A DNA stretch of 38,744 nt from an uncultured Chloroflexota bacterium (GCA_902774215.1 CACYHU010000015.1:1-38744), one strand, 5' to 3'. Positions 24,205 through 32,283 are shown, numbered from the stretch's first letter. The notes: generated by a model not told the origin, from the letters alone. Program-made: numbers and translations.

Positions 24205-25244
24205 AAAAGAAATCTATCTGTCTTATTCCTGAGGCCGGATCACTTGGCGGTCCGCGGACTTTTCAGCAGAATCTGATCCGATGGGCTGCCGATACAGGGA
24301 AGGCCGAGATCCATTTTGATGCGGACCGCAAAGATATCGACGCATTTCTGGTGATCGGCGGTCCCAAAAAATATATCAAACGGCTGCTGCAGGCCCGAAA
24401 AGCAGGCATTCCGGTCGTTCATCGCCTCAATGGGATGAACTGGATCCACCGGCGCCGGAATTGCGGTCTGAAATATTATATTCATTCAGAAACAGCGAAT
24501 CTGGCCATTGCTTTTTACCGGCGCTTCATCTGTAATAAGATCATTTACCAAAGTCCGTTTTGTGAAAAGCGCTGGGATCATATATACGGGAAAACGGGTA
24601 AACCTTCACAGGTCATATTCAATGGTACGGATACAGAAGTCTTTTGTCCCGGTGAGCGCTTCCCCGATTTCTCCGGACGCATCGATTTTCTGCTTGCTGA
24701 GGGCAGCTTTCGACACGGCATGGATTTCGGGCTGGATGCGGCTGCTGAATTGACTTCAGGGCTTGCGGAAAGATTTTCCCAGCCGCTTTGCATGCACGTT
24801 GCGGGAAAGGTTGATGAAGATACATGTTCCCGCATCCGGAATATCATAGCATCCTCAGGAAAACAGGCCGAAGTGATTTTCGAGGGTGTGATCAGCCGGG
24901 AAAAGCTGATCTCTCTGGAACGGGAATCTGCTTTCTTCTTTTCCTCAGAGATCCATGCGGCCTGTCCGAATGCTGTCATTGAAGCTATGTCCTGCGGTTT
25001 GCCTGTTATCGGCTTCGACACCGGCGCACTCAGGGATGTCACCGGAGACACGGGGATCATCGTTCCCTACGGTGCAGATCCATGGAAACTGGAAAAACCT
25101 GACAGCCGGCCGCTGATCGATGCAGCTGAAAAAGTGATCAGGGAAAATATTGCATACCGGAAAGCAGCGCGCAAACGAGCGGAAGAGTATTTCTCACTTG
25201 AGCTGATGGCTTCAAAATACATTGAATTCTGTCTGTCTGATTAA
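24201..25244 (+). CDS. Glycosyltransferase family 4 protein
   Basis: 347 residues. The N-terminus EAGSLGGPRTFQQNLI has the Gly-rich acceptor loop. VIFNGTDTEVFCPGERFP marks the domain junction. The C-terminal domain has HAACPNAVIEAMSCGLPVI followed by DTGALRDV, the GT4 nucleotide-sugar site. The donor is not readable. It is the last gene of the 20362-25244 operon and overlaps the SDR gene by 4 nt. No convincing terminator follows; a T-run at 25267-25272 lacks a good stem. Confidence 0.87.
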   Translation: MKKKSICLIPEAGSLGGPRTFQQNLIRWAADTGKAEIHFDADRKDIDAFLVIGGPKKYIKRLLQARKAGIPVVHRLNGMNWIHRRRNCGLKYYIHSETANLAIAFYRRFICNKIIYQSPFCEKRWDHIYGKTGKPSQVIFNGTDTEVFCPGERFPDFSGRIDFLLAEGSFRHGMDFGLDAAAELTSGLAERFSQPLCMHVAGKVDEDTCSRIRNIIASSGKQAEVIFEGVISREKLISLERESAFFFSSEIHAACPNAVIEAMSCGLPVIGFDTGALRDVTGDTGIIVPYGADPWKLEKPDSRPLIDAAEKVIRENIAYRKAARKRAEEYFSLELMASKYIEFCLSD

Positions 25245-25331
25245 ACTGTGCCGCTGTACCGGACCGTTTTTTCTGATGTTCCTCACTGTGATGCTTCACA
25301 AATTTTTGATATCACATTTTTTGTAATTCTA

Positions 25332-25360
25332 TTGACATAGCAGGTTGATAGGCATATAAT
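25332..25360 (+). promoter_or_regulatory. Consensus sigma-70 promoter of the leader ORF
   Basis: TTGACA (25332-25337), exactly 17 bp, then TATAAT (25355-25360): both hexamers perfect, the best promoter in the window. Transcription should start near 25367, about 22 nt before the small ORF. Confidence 0.88.
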
Positions 25361-25388
25361 AACCCATATTCAGGAAAGGAGTGGGAAA

Positions 25389-25472
25389 ATGACAAAAGCA
25401 ATGAACCATGATAAGTGTATGTGTCATATGAGCATGGGTCAGCCGGCGTTCATACCCGCTTTGCAATCATAG
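25389..25472 (+). CDS. 27-residue Met/Cys-rich small ORF (leader peptide candidate)
   Basis: ATG 25389 to TAG 25470-25472, preceded by AAAGGAG at 8-9 nt. The peptide has 5 Met, 2 Cys and 2 His in 27 residues; residues 9-16 read KCMCHMSM. There is no TM segment or signal peptide. It lies between a consensus promoter and a strong terminator, about 200 bp before an amino acid importer operon. This fits an attenuator leader peptide that senses charged Met/Cys tRNA. A stand-alone metal- or thiol-binding micropeptide, or a peptide precursor, is the alternative. The last codons (25457-25466) are complementary to 25537-25546. It is not similar to any family I know. Confidence 0.7.
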   Translation: MTKAMNHDKCMCHMSMGQPAFIPALQS

Positions 25473-25494
25473 GCTTTATCAAAAAGGATCTGTG

Positions 25495-25530
25495 AAAGCA
25501 GGGGCGCTGAACGCTCCTGCTTTTATTTTT
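25495..25530 (+). terminator. Intrinsic terminator T1 after the leader ORF
   Basis: A 12-bp stem (25495-25506 with 25512-25523, one G-U pair), a 5-nt loop and a run of TATTTTT. With the promoter it defines a transcript of about 165 nt. Confidence 0.9.
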
Positions 25531-25536
25531 GCGGTT

Positions 25537-25591
25537 TTGCAAAGCGTCTGCGGTGAAAGCAGGGTTCTGACGAGCGGACGCTGCTTTTTTT
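25537..25591 (+). terminator. Second terminator T2 with competing hairpin
   Basis: T2 pairs AAAGCAG (25556-25562) with CTGCTTT (25581-25587), helped by GTTC/GGAC inside, and is followed by more T. It resembles T1, suggesting tandem duplication. A mutually exclusive hairpin pairs 25543-25551 with 25574-25582. The 5' arm of that hairpin overlaps 25537-25546, which pairs perfectly (10 bp) with the end of the leader ORF (25457-25466). Confidence 0.7.
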
Positions 25592-25620
25592 CAATATTCT
25601 GTCAATTCTTCAAATAAAGG

Positions 25621-25650
25621 TTGACAACAGATATAAAAATCTGATAAAAA
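25621..25650 (+). promoter_or_regulatory. Promoter of the ABC importer operon with palindrome in the spacer
   Basis: TTGACA (25621-25626), an 18-bp spacer and TAAAAA (25645-25650). The spacer holds CAGAT-N6-ATCTG (25628-25643), well placed for a repressor or activator. The transcript would start about 25 nt before ATG 25680; AAAGGA is the ribosome binding site. Confidence 0.65.
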
Positions 25651-25679
25651 TATAGGTATCACAAAGAAAGGAAAACCCT

Positions 25680-26594
25680 ATGAATACCAAAAAACTATTA
25701 TCTGTTATTATTGTCTTTGCTTTATTGCTCACCGCTTTCTTCACTGTTTCAGCCCAGAATGAAGCTGCAACACCCATTGATAAAGAAGCCTTCGATGCGC
25801 TCTTAGCATCCGGGCCTGTGGCTGATGACGATACGATCGCTGCAAACGCCTGGGCTAAAGCAGTAAAAGATGCCGGCATTCTCCGCGTCGGCGGAACCCG
25901 GACTTCTTTCCTCTTCAGCCAGCTGGATGAAACCGACAACGGTATCCGTGGTTTTGACGCGGGGCTCTACCAGCTCCTCACCCGCTACATCCTCGGCGAC
26001 GAAAGCAAATATGAACTCACTCAGGTGACTTCATCCACCCGCGAATCCGTTCTGACTTCCGGACAGGTCGACGCGGTTTTTGCAACCTATTCGATCACAC
26101 CGTCCCGCCAGGAAGTTATCTCCTTCGCAGGTCCGTATTACACTTCACAGCAGGCAGTACTGGTAAAGAACGGCAATACGGAAATCACAGGCATTGACAG
26201 TCTTGCCGATAAACTTGTTGCCACCCAGGCCGGCTCCACGGGTCCGAGCATTCTTGCCGAATTTGCTCCGGATGCCATCGTTCAGGAATTTGAAGATGAT
26301 ATCCAGGCACGCACCGCAGTCGAACAGGGCCGCGCAGACGCTTATGTGACTGACTACACGCTGATCCTGAACTCCATCGTCAAGAATCTCGGCGCTTACG
26401 CGGTTGCCGGAGATGTATTCGGCCCGATCGATCCCTACGGTATTGGTCTTCCGAAGGATTCAGACGGCGTTGCCTTTGTCAATGATTTTCTGAAACTCAT
26501 TGAAGAAGACGGGACCTGGGCACAGCTCTGGAAGATCAGCCTCGGCGACCGCACCGGTATCGAGACTGCTCCGGAAGCTCCTTCCATCGACTAA
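25680..26594 (+). CDS. Amino acid ABC transporter substrate-binding protein (family 3)
   Basis: 304 residues. A signal peptide ends about residue 25 (LLTAFFTVSA, cleavage before QNEA). There is no lipobox Cys, so it is secreted or held by other means. The SBP_bac_3 domain begins GILRVGGTRTSF and includes IRGFDAGLYQLL, SGQVDAVFATYSITPSRQEVISFAGPYY and PYGIGLPKDSD, the last two being hallmarks of polar amino acid binders. It looks closest to GluB-type glutamate binders, but ligand specificity cannot be read. Codon use is biased, suggesting high expression. Permeases and ATPase follow. Confidence 0.9.
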   Translation: MNTKKLLSVIIVFALLLTAFFTVSAQNEAATPIDKEAFDALLASGPVADDDTIAANAWAKAVKDAGILRVGGTRTSFLFSQLDETDNGIRGFDAGLYQLLTRYILGDESKYELTQVTSSTRESVLTSGQVDAVFATYSITPSRQEVISFAGPYYTSQQAVLVKNGNTEITGIDSLADKLVATQAGSTGPSILAEFAPDAIVQEFEDDIQARTAVEQGRADAYVTDYTLILNSIVKNLGAYAVAGDVFGPIDPYGIGLPKDSDGVAFVNDFLKLIEEDGTWAQLWKISLGDRTGIETAPEAPSID

Positions 26595-26599
26595 AACAA

Positions 26600-26687
26600 A
26601 TAACAGTGTCCTGCTTTAGCGGTGATACTGTTATCATTTTATGTCAGTGCCCGGCAGCGGACGCTCTGTCTGCCGCTGAGCACTGAC
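26600..26687 (+). other. Two hairpins between the binding protein and permease genes
   Basis: ATAACAGT (26600-26607) pairs with ACTGTTAT (26627-26634), followed by CATTTT. GTCAGTGC (26643-26650) pairs with GCACTGAC (26680-26687) and encloses CAGCGG/CCGCTG. Hairpins here often make partial terminators or protect the 3' end of the binding-protein mRNA, so that more binding protein than permease is made. Confidence 0.6.
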
Positions 26688-26703
26688 CGTTGACTACTGA
26701 AAC

Positions 26704-27363
26704 ATGACTATCAGCGCACTGCTTTCACAATATGGCGATCGTTATCTTCTGGCGTTGGTTACGACCTGGAAACTGACGGTTCTTTCATTTCTCGGCGCAT
26801 TTGCGATCGGCATTATCATCACCGTACTGCGGGTTTGCCCGATAAAGCCGCTGCGCGCATTTGGGGATTTTTATGTTCAGATTTTCCGGAATATTCCCGG
26901 AGCAGCCTTGCTGATCCTGCTGGTCTATGCACTGCCGTATCTGAATATTGTATTCCCGTACAATACCTGTGTGCTCATCGCCACGATTCTTATCCCTTCA
27001 GCTTTTTGTTCGGAACATCTCATGAGCGGCATCAATACCATCTCGCCGGGGCAGATCGAAGCCGCACGGGCTTTGGGGCTGAGCTTTTTCCAGATGATCC
27101 GGAGGGTGATCATTCCGCAGGCACTGCGGTCTTCTGTTTTACCCATGACCAACCTTCTGGTAGCAACCATGCTGACGACTTCATTAGCTTCACAGGTACC
27201 GATGCGGCCGCTTGAACTCACCGGCATTGTTTCATACATTAACACCCGCGCTGCCGGCGGCGTTATGGCTTTTGTCATATCCGCCGTGCTGTACTGCGCT
27301 TCAGCGGTCATTATCGGGTTCGCCGGCAGCCTGATTGACAGGAAGGTGAGGATCCAAAGATGA
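26704..27363 (+). CDS. Amino acid ABC transporter permease 1
   Basis: 219 residues, HisM/GluC-type permease with about five TM helices. The EAA loop reads EAARALGLSFFQMIRRVIIPQAL, which contacts the ATPase. No Shine-Dalgarno is visible before ATG 26704, unusual for this operon and perhaps linked to lower permease synthesis. It overlaps the next permease by 4 nt. Confidence 0.9.
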   Translation: MTISALLSQYGDRYLLALVTTWKLTVLSFLGAFAIGIIITVLRVCPIKPLRAFGDFYVQIFRNIPGAALLILLVYALPYLNIVFPYNTCVLIATILIPSAFCSEHLMSGINTISPGQIEAARALGLSFFQMIRRVIIPQALRSSVLPMTNLLVATMLTTSLASQVPMRPLELTGIVSYINTRAAGGVMAFVISAVLYCASAVIIGFAGSLIDRKVRIQR

Positions 27364-28193
27364 GCAAAACACCTTCCATCCGCGATATGCTCTACGAGGA
27401 GCCAGGTCCAAAGACGAAAAAACAGATCCGCGTCATCACGCTTTTCGCCATTCTGCTGCTTGCCGCCCTGCTGGCTGTTGTTATCCGCCAATTTTACATA
27501 ACAGGACAATTTGCCCCCCGTTACTGGTATTTCTTCGGAAGATGGACTACCTGGCGCTTCCTGGGACAGGGACTGCTGGTGACGCTTGAGGCTGCAGTTA
27601 CGGGCTCCATTATTGCCTTTCTGCTTGGATTTGTGCTGATGCGGGGAAAACTGCAAAAGAACAAAATAATCAGAGGAGCATCTGTCTGCCTCATTGAATT
27701 CACCCGCGGTGTGCCGACGCTGTTGTTCATTTATTTTTTCTTTCTGGTAGTTCCTCAGACCGGCTGGAAATTAAGCGCCTTCTGGAAAATCACACTGCCC
27801 TGTGCTATTTCCGCCTGCGGTGTCGTCGCTGAAGCGCTTCGTTCAGGTGTCAACGCAGTCCCGAAAGGACAGTCAGAGGCAGCACTTTCATTGGGGCTGA
27901 CAAAAACCCGGACATTTTACAAAGTGGTATTTCCCCAGGCGATCCGTTTTGTTATACCCTCTTTGATCGCGGAACTTGTGATCGTACTCAAAGATACGAC
28001 CTTTGCCTACATTGTTACCTGTGCGGACCTGATGCAAAACGCAAAGGTATTGATCTCAAACTATGACGCAATGCTTTCTGTTTACCTTGTGGTCGCGCTT
28101 ATCTATATTCTGATCAATTATCTTCTCAACAAATTGTCGGATCGGCTTGCAGACCGGCTAAAACAAAACCCCGCCGAAAGGAGTGCTGCATGA
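27360..28193 (+). CDS. Amino acid ABC transporter permease 2
   Basis: 277 residues, a second HisM/GluD-type permease. The first ~30 residues are cytoplasmic and polar. TM helices begin at ~23, and the EAA loop reads [39 protein letters not shown] is the conserved family segment. Together the two permeases would form the heterodimeric channel. ATGA overlaps occur at both ends. Confidence 0.9.
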   Translation: MSKTPSIRDMLYEEPGPKTKKQIRVITLFAILLLAALLAVVIRQFYITGQFAPRYWYFFGRWTTWRFLGQGLLVTLEAAVTGSIIAFLLGFVLMRGKLQKNKIIRGASVCLIEFTRGVPTLLFIYFFFLVVPQTGWKLSAFWKITLPCAISACGVVAEALRSGVNAVPKGQSEAALSLGLTKTRTFYKVVFPQAIRFVIPSLIAELVIVLKDTTFAYIVTCADLMQNAKVLISNYDAMLSVYLVVALIYILINYLLNKLSDRLADRLKQNPAERSAA

Positions 28194-28939
28194 CACAAAA
28201 TGAGGTCCCGATCATTGAATTGAAAAATATCAACAAACACTTCGGAGATTTGCATGTATTGAAGGATATCTCCCTGAAAGTAAACAAAGGCGAGGTCGTG
28301 GTCATCATCGGACCTTCCGGTTCCGGCAAGTCAACGCTTTGCCGCACCATCAATCGCCTGGAAACCATCGATTCAGGCCAAATCCTGCTGGAGGGTGTTC
28401 CCATTCCTGAGGAAGGCAGACAGTTGGCTGAGCTGCGTTCAAAAATCGGAATGGTGTTCCAGGCATTCAACCTTTTTTCCCATATGACCATCATCGATAA
28501 CATGACGCTGGCGCCGGTAGATGTTCTGAAAATGCCGCGCAGGGAAGCCCGGGAAGAAGCCATGAAACTTCTGGAACGGGTAGGCGTGGCTGATCAGGCA
28601 AAAAAGGTACCTGCCCAACTTTCCGGCGGACAACAGCAGCGGGCTGCCATCGCGCGTGCTCTTGCAATGCATCCCAAAGTCATGCTCTTTGACGAACCAA
28701 CCAGTGCTCTGGACCCGGAAATGATCGGCGAAGTTTTGAACGTGATGACGGAACTGGCATCTGATGGCATGACAATGCTCATTGTCACTCATGAAATGAA
28801 TTTTGCCAGACATGTCGCCGACCGCGTGATCTTCATGGACAGCGGCAGCATCGTCGAACAAGCCGACCCTGAAGCATTTTTCTCAAACCCGCAGACCGAA
28901 CGGGCTAAAATATTTCTGGAAAGTATTACCCGAAATTAA
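28190..28939 (+). CDS. Amino acid ABC transporter ATP-binding protein (GlnQ/GluA-like)
   Basis: 249 residues, the usual length. Walker [11 protein letters not shown]-loop [12 protein letters not shown], signature [16 protein letters not shown], Walker [15 protein letters not shown] and H-loop VTHEM are all intact. It powers import by the two permeases. This is the last gene of the operon; a short GC hairpin lies after it (about 28967-28982) without a T-run. Confidence 0.95.
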   Translation: MTQNEVPIIELKNINKHFGDLHVLKDISLKVNKGEVVVIIGPSGSGKSTLCRTINRLETIDSGQILLEGVPIPEEGRQLAELRSKIGMVFQAFNLFSHMTIIDNMTLAPVDVLKMPRREAREEAMKLLERVGVADQAKKVPAQLSGGQQQRAAIARALAMHPKVMLFDEPTSALDPEMIGEVLNVMTELASDGMTMLIVTHEMNFARHVADRVIFMDSGSIVEQADPEAFFSNPQTERAKIFLESITRN

Positions 28940-29016
28940 ATTAACCGTCACACCCCGGCAATCAGGGCTAAGGAAAAGCCCATCCGGCATTTGCGCCCTT
29001 TACGGTAAACCGAAAC

Positions 29017-29025
29017 TGGTATAAT
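29017..29025 (+). promoter_or_regulatory. Extended -10 promoter of the XdhC-family gene
   Basis: TGGTATAAT is an extended -10 (TGn plus TATAAT). The -35 is weak (TTTACG at 28999 with 15-bp spacing). A GAGGCGG ribosome binding site follows, 3-4 nt before ATG 29053. Confidence 0.6.
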
Positions 29026-29052
29026 TACTTTCTGGATAGAAGTGAGGCGGCA

Positions 29053-30081
29053 ATGATGAATATATACCGGGAAATTCTTGAAAATATAAAGTCCAATCAG
29101 TGCACGGCCATTCAGACAACAATTCGCGGGAATGGCGGACTGATTTCAGAAGATTTAACGCGCACGGTCATACCGGCGGAGCCCGTTACAGATGAGAAAG
29201 GACGACGTTCCGCCGGGGTCACCGCGGTTCCGGATGGAGATAAGCTCATTATCACTGAACCGATATTGCCTCAGGAACGGCTGATCATCCTGGGCGGCGG
29301 ACACATTGCGGTGCCGCTTTCTCAATTTGCGGCAGAGTGCGGGTTTACTGTCTGCCTTGCGGATGACAGAGCAGAATTTGCCAATCACCAGCGTTTTCCC
29401 GCTGCAAAAAAAATTATCTGCAGCAGCTTTGAAAATGCGGTCAGTGAATTTTCTATAACGCCATTTGATTATGTTGTCATTATCACCCGCGGTCATCGCA
29501 GTGATGCGGACTGTCTCCGGCAGATCCTGCCGGGTGTTCAGCCGGCTTATCTGGGAATGATCGGATCACGCAGACGTGTGAAAGCACAATTGGAACTGCT
29601 CGCCGAAGAAGGATATGACCAGGAAAAGCTGAAGCATATCTGCACGCCCATCGGTCTGAAAATCGGAGCCGTAACACCGGCGGAAATTGCCATATCGATC
29701 ATGGCTGAAGTGATCGCTTACCGCCGCCTGCCCGAATTTGGAAGCGAAAACCGTTTTTGCAGTGATTCCGATGTCGAACTTTCCGTATTGGAATATCTTG
29801 CCGGCAATACAGATCAGAAAGCAATCGTAACAGTTATCGAAACAAAAGGATCCTCACCGCGCGGAGCCGGAGCGAAAATGGCAGTCAGCCCGCTGGGCAA
29901 AGTTACAGGCAGCATCGGCGGCGGATGCAGTGAAGCCGCTGTGATCCGGGATGCGGCTGCGATCATCGGAACCGGACGCTATAAACTCAAAGAGATCGAC
30001 ATGACAGGCGATGTCGCGGAAAATGACGGCATGGTCTGCGGCGGGATCATGAGAGTTTTGATCGAAGATTCAGTTCGATAA
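29053..30081 (+). CDS. XdhC/CoxI-family molybdoenzyme maturation protein, domains in swapped order
   Basis: 342 residues. The Rossmann (XdhC_C) domain comes first: IILGGGHIA (78-86), ITRGHRSD (144-151), GMIGSRRR (168-175) and TPAEIAISIMAEV. The XdhC_CoxI domain comes last: KGSSPRGAGAKM (265-276), GSIGGGCSEAAV (286-297) and MVCGG (327-331). Classical XdhC has the opposite order. XdhC proteins bind molybdenum cofactor and help sulfurate and insert it into xanthine dehydrogenase-type enzymes. No such enzyme lies in the window, so the client is unknown. The first ~70 residues may be a remnant CoxI domain without its motifs. Two start ATGs are adjacent (29053, 29056). Confidence 0.82.
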   Translation: MMNIYREILENIKSNQCTAIQTTIRGNGGLISEDLTRTVIPAEPVTDEKGRRSAGVTAVPDGDKLIITEPILPQERLIILGGGHIAVPLSQFAAECGFTVCLADDRAEFANHQRFPAAKKIICSSFENAVSEFSITPFDYVVIITRGHRSDADCLRQILPGVQPAYLGMIGSRRRVKAQLELLAEEGYDQEKLKHICTPIGLKIGAVTPAEIAISIMAEVIAYRRLPEFGSENRFCSDSDVELSVLEYLAGNTDQKAIVTVIETKGSSPRGAGAKMAVSPLGKVTGSIGGGCSEAAVIRDAAAIIGTGRYKLKEIDMTGDVAENDGMVCGGIMRVLIEDSVR

Positions 30082-30082
30082 A

Positions 30083-30122
30083 AAAACGCTGCAAAATCGA
30101 CATTCCGATCATGCAGCGTTTT
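30083..30122. terminator. Bidirectional terminator between xdhC and glnS
   Basis: An 11-bp stem (30083-30093 with 30112-30122) and an 18-nt loop. The minus strand reads into TTTTTTT, ideal for glnS; the plus strand has a shorter T run. It lies directly after the xdhC stop. Confidence 0.88.
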
Positions 30123-30144
30123 ACTGATAAAAGCAAAGCTTTCT

Positions 30145-31884
30145 CTATTTCTTAAACCCGTCCTTCAATGAAACCGACCGGTTGAAGACCAGATGGTCGG
30201 GAGTACTGTCCCGGTTGTCCATGGCGAAGAACCCTACACGCATAAACTGGAAAGTCGGGGCATTGGAGCCATGCTTGTTTTCACGCGCTTCAAATTCTTT
30301 TGCAACATCCACCAGACCCTTTTCCACTTTGCAGTTGTTCAGGATCGTCAGACTGTCAGGATTCAGACAGTCAAGGAAATTTTCCGCGGCATCGGGCTGG
30401 GCATCAGAGAAGAGATTATCATAAAGCCGCACCTCAGCATCGACACAATTCTCCGAATCGACCCAATGCAGCGTGGCTCCCTTGACCTTGCGTCCGTCGG
30501 CAGGATCGCCGCCGCGGGATTCAGGATCATACTCACAAAGCACTTCGATCACATTGCCTGCTTCATCCTTTACACATCCGGTGCACTTCACCAGATAAGC
30601 ACCCTTGAGGCGGACTTCATTACCGGGGAACATACGCTTATACTTCGGGATCGGATTTTCCATAAAGTCATCCGCTTCCAGCCAGAGATGCTTGCTGAAA
30701 GTGATTTCACGGGTTCCCTGTTCCGGGTTCATCGGGTTATTTTCAACCGTAAATGTTTCAGACTGACCTTCCGGATAATTGGTAACTGTCAGTTTCACCG
30801 GGTTCAGAACTGCCATGGTCCGCTCGGCGATATTGTTCAGATCATCGCGCAGACAGCGCTCCAGATCGGCAAATTCAATTACGTTCGTACGTTTGCCGAC
30901 ACCGATGAAATCACAGAAATTGCGGATCGAAGCAGCGGTATAACCGCGGCGGCGCAGACCGCAGAGTGTCGGCATGCGCGGATCATCCCACCCGGAAACG
31001 TAACCTTCCTCCACCAGTTTGCGCAGCTTTCGCTTGGACATCACGGTATGGTCAATGCCGAGACGTGCAAATTCGATCTGACGCGGTTTATGATAAGGGA
31101 TGGAAACGTTGTTCACCACCCAGTCATAAAGCGGACGGTGGTCTTCATATTCCAGGGAGCAGAGGGAATGGGTGATCCCCTCCAGCGCATCCTGGATCGG
31201 ATGAGCAAAGTCATACATCGGGAAAATGCACCATTTGGTGCCCTGCCGGTGATGATCGATATAGCGGATGCGGTAGAACACCGGGTCGCGCATATTGAAG
31301 TTGCCGGAGGCCGGGTCGATCTTTGCGCGCAGCGTCATAGACCCTTCCGGGAATTCCCCGTTCTTCATCCGTTCAAAGAGATCCAGACTTTCCTCGATCG
31401 GACGGTCGCGGTACGGACAGTAAGCCGGTGTATTGGTATCGCCGCGGTTTGCTTTGAATTCTTCCGGAGACTGCTCGTCAACATACGCAAGACCTTTTTT
31501 GATCAGCTCAATGGCATATTCATAGTCTTTTTCAAAATAATCGGAACCATAGTAGAAACGGTCTCCCCAGTCAAATCCCAGCCAGTGGATATCTTCCTGG
31601 ATCGCTTCTACGTATTCCGTATCTTCCTTAGCCGGATTGGTGTCATCCATACGCAGATTGCACAATCCGTTAAACTTTTCAGCCATGCCAAAGTCAATGC
31701 AAAGCGCCTTGCAGTGCCCGATGTGCAGATAACCGTTTGGCTCCGGTGGGAAACGCGTGTGGACAGTCATACCCTCAAATTGTCCGCCGGGAGCTATATC
31801 TTCTGTAATAAAATTGTAAATAAAATTACGATTCTCCGCATTTTCAGCGGTTTCTTCACTAATGGTCTTTTCGTTCTCGCTCAT
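30145..31884 (-). CDS. glnS: Glutaminyl-tRNA synthetase
   Basis: 579 residues, class I synthetase of GlnRS type. FPPEPNGYLHIGHCKA (45-60) holds HIGH, and VMSKRKLRKLVEEG the KMSKS-like motif. RMDDTNPAKE and the catalytic-core NFCDFIGVGK region also match, followed by the beta-barrel anticodon-binding domains. It charges tRNA-Gln directly; many bacteria instead use GatCAB, so its presence may mark horizontal transfer in the lineage. AGGAGG precedes the ATG. A 570-residue open frame on the opposite strand (30193-31905) is a shadow of this gene. Confidence 0.97.
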   Translation of the reverse strand: MSENEKTISEETAENAENRNFIYNFITEDIAPGGQFEGMTVHTRFPPEPNGYLHIGHCKALCIDFGMAEKFNGLCNLRMDDTNPAKEDTEYVEAIQEDIHWLGFDWGDRFYYGSDYFEKDYEYAIELIKKGLAYVDEQSPEEFKANRGDTNTPAYCPYRDRPIEESLDLFERMKNGEFPEGSMTLRAKIDPASGNFNMRDPVFYRIRYIDHHRQGTKWCIFPMYDFAHPIQDALEGITHSLCSLEYEDHRPLYDWVVNNVSIPYHKPRQIEFARLGIDHTVMSKRKLRKLVEEGYVSGWDDPRMPTLCGLRRRGYTAASIRNFCDFIGVGKRTNVIEFADLERCLRDDLNNIAERTMAVLNPVKLTVTNYPEGQSETFTVENNPMNPEQGTREITFSKHLWLEADDFMENPIPKYKRMFPGNEVRLKGAYLVKCTGCVKDEAGNVIEVLCEYDPESRGGDPADGRKVKGATLHWVDSENCVDAEVRLYDNLFSDAQPDAAENFLDCLNPDSLTILNNCKVEKGLVDVAKEFEARENKHGSNAPTFQFMRVGFFAMDNRDSTPDHLVFNRSVSLKDGFKK

Positions 31885-31916
31885 TCGCGTTTCCTCCTGA
31901 TTTAATCAATTCACGA

Positions 31917-31933
31917 CATGTTAGTATAACATG
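31917..31933 (-). promoter_or_regulatory. glnS extended -10 promoter within a palindrome
   Basis: Minus strand TGTTATACT is an extended -10 (box at 31928-31923) with a leader of about 30 nt. The palindrome CATGTTA-N3-TAACATG (31917-31933) is centred on it and could be a repressor site. Between here and 32068 nothing else was recognised. Confidence 0.55.
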
Positions 31934-32068
31934 AAAAGGGAGAGCGCAGAAGTCAGGTTCCAACATTCAGGAGTCCGATCAGGGCTGAATTTATTTTCTG
32001 CCAAAACGATATGGAAGAAAAAATACCTGACAAATGTAATGTTGTCTAAACAATTTCGGAATTTACGC

Positions 32069-32074
32069 TATAAT
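32069..32074 (+). promoter_or_regulatory. -10 box (TATAAT) of the carA-carB/dapF operon
   Basis: Perfect TATAAT; no -35 at good spacing (TTGTCT at 32042 is 21 bp away). Transcription would start near 32081, so repeat copy B would lie almost wholly in the carA leader. Confidence 0.5.
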
Positions 32075-32088
32075 ATTCAGGAATCCGG

Positions 32089-32254
32089 AAAGGTAACCAC
32101 CGTATTTTACGTGTGAGTCAGAAAAAGAGCTCAAATATATAGCGGGGGTATGGGGGCCGCAGGCCCCCGGAAATCAGGCGCGGGCTGCGGCTTTCGCAGA
32201 CACACGAACTTTCGATCCCGCGCCTTGCGAAGCATGCCCTCCGGATTGCAAAGT
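32089..32254 (+). repeat. Dispersed structured repeat, copy B (partner at 11765-11929)
   Basis: About 166 bp. It has the same successive hairpins as copy A: CACCGTA-TTT-TACG-t-GTG, a perfect GGGGGCC-gca-GGCCCCC, and GCGCGGG...CCCGCGC enclosing CTGCG-gcttt-CGCAG. Here it lies in the 5' region of carA, ending 30 bp before the start, with no T-run that would make it a terminator. Confidence 0.85.
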
Positions 32255-32283
32255 AATGTCAGACTGACAGCAATGAGGAGATA

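Noticed and set aside
25287..25300. TGTGA-N4-TCACA palindrome resembling a CRP site
   Set aside because: Spacing is 4 rather than the 6 nt of CRP sites, and it lies about 30 bp before the -35 with no other support; could be chance.
30193..31905. 570-codon open frame antisense to glnS
   Set aside because: It mirrors glnS almost fully, has low-complexity His/Ile/Arg-rich protein without recognisable motifs, and glnS has clear catalytic motifs and its own promoter and terminator.
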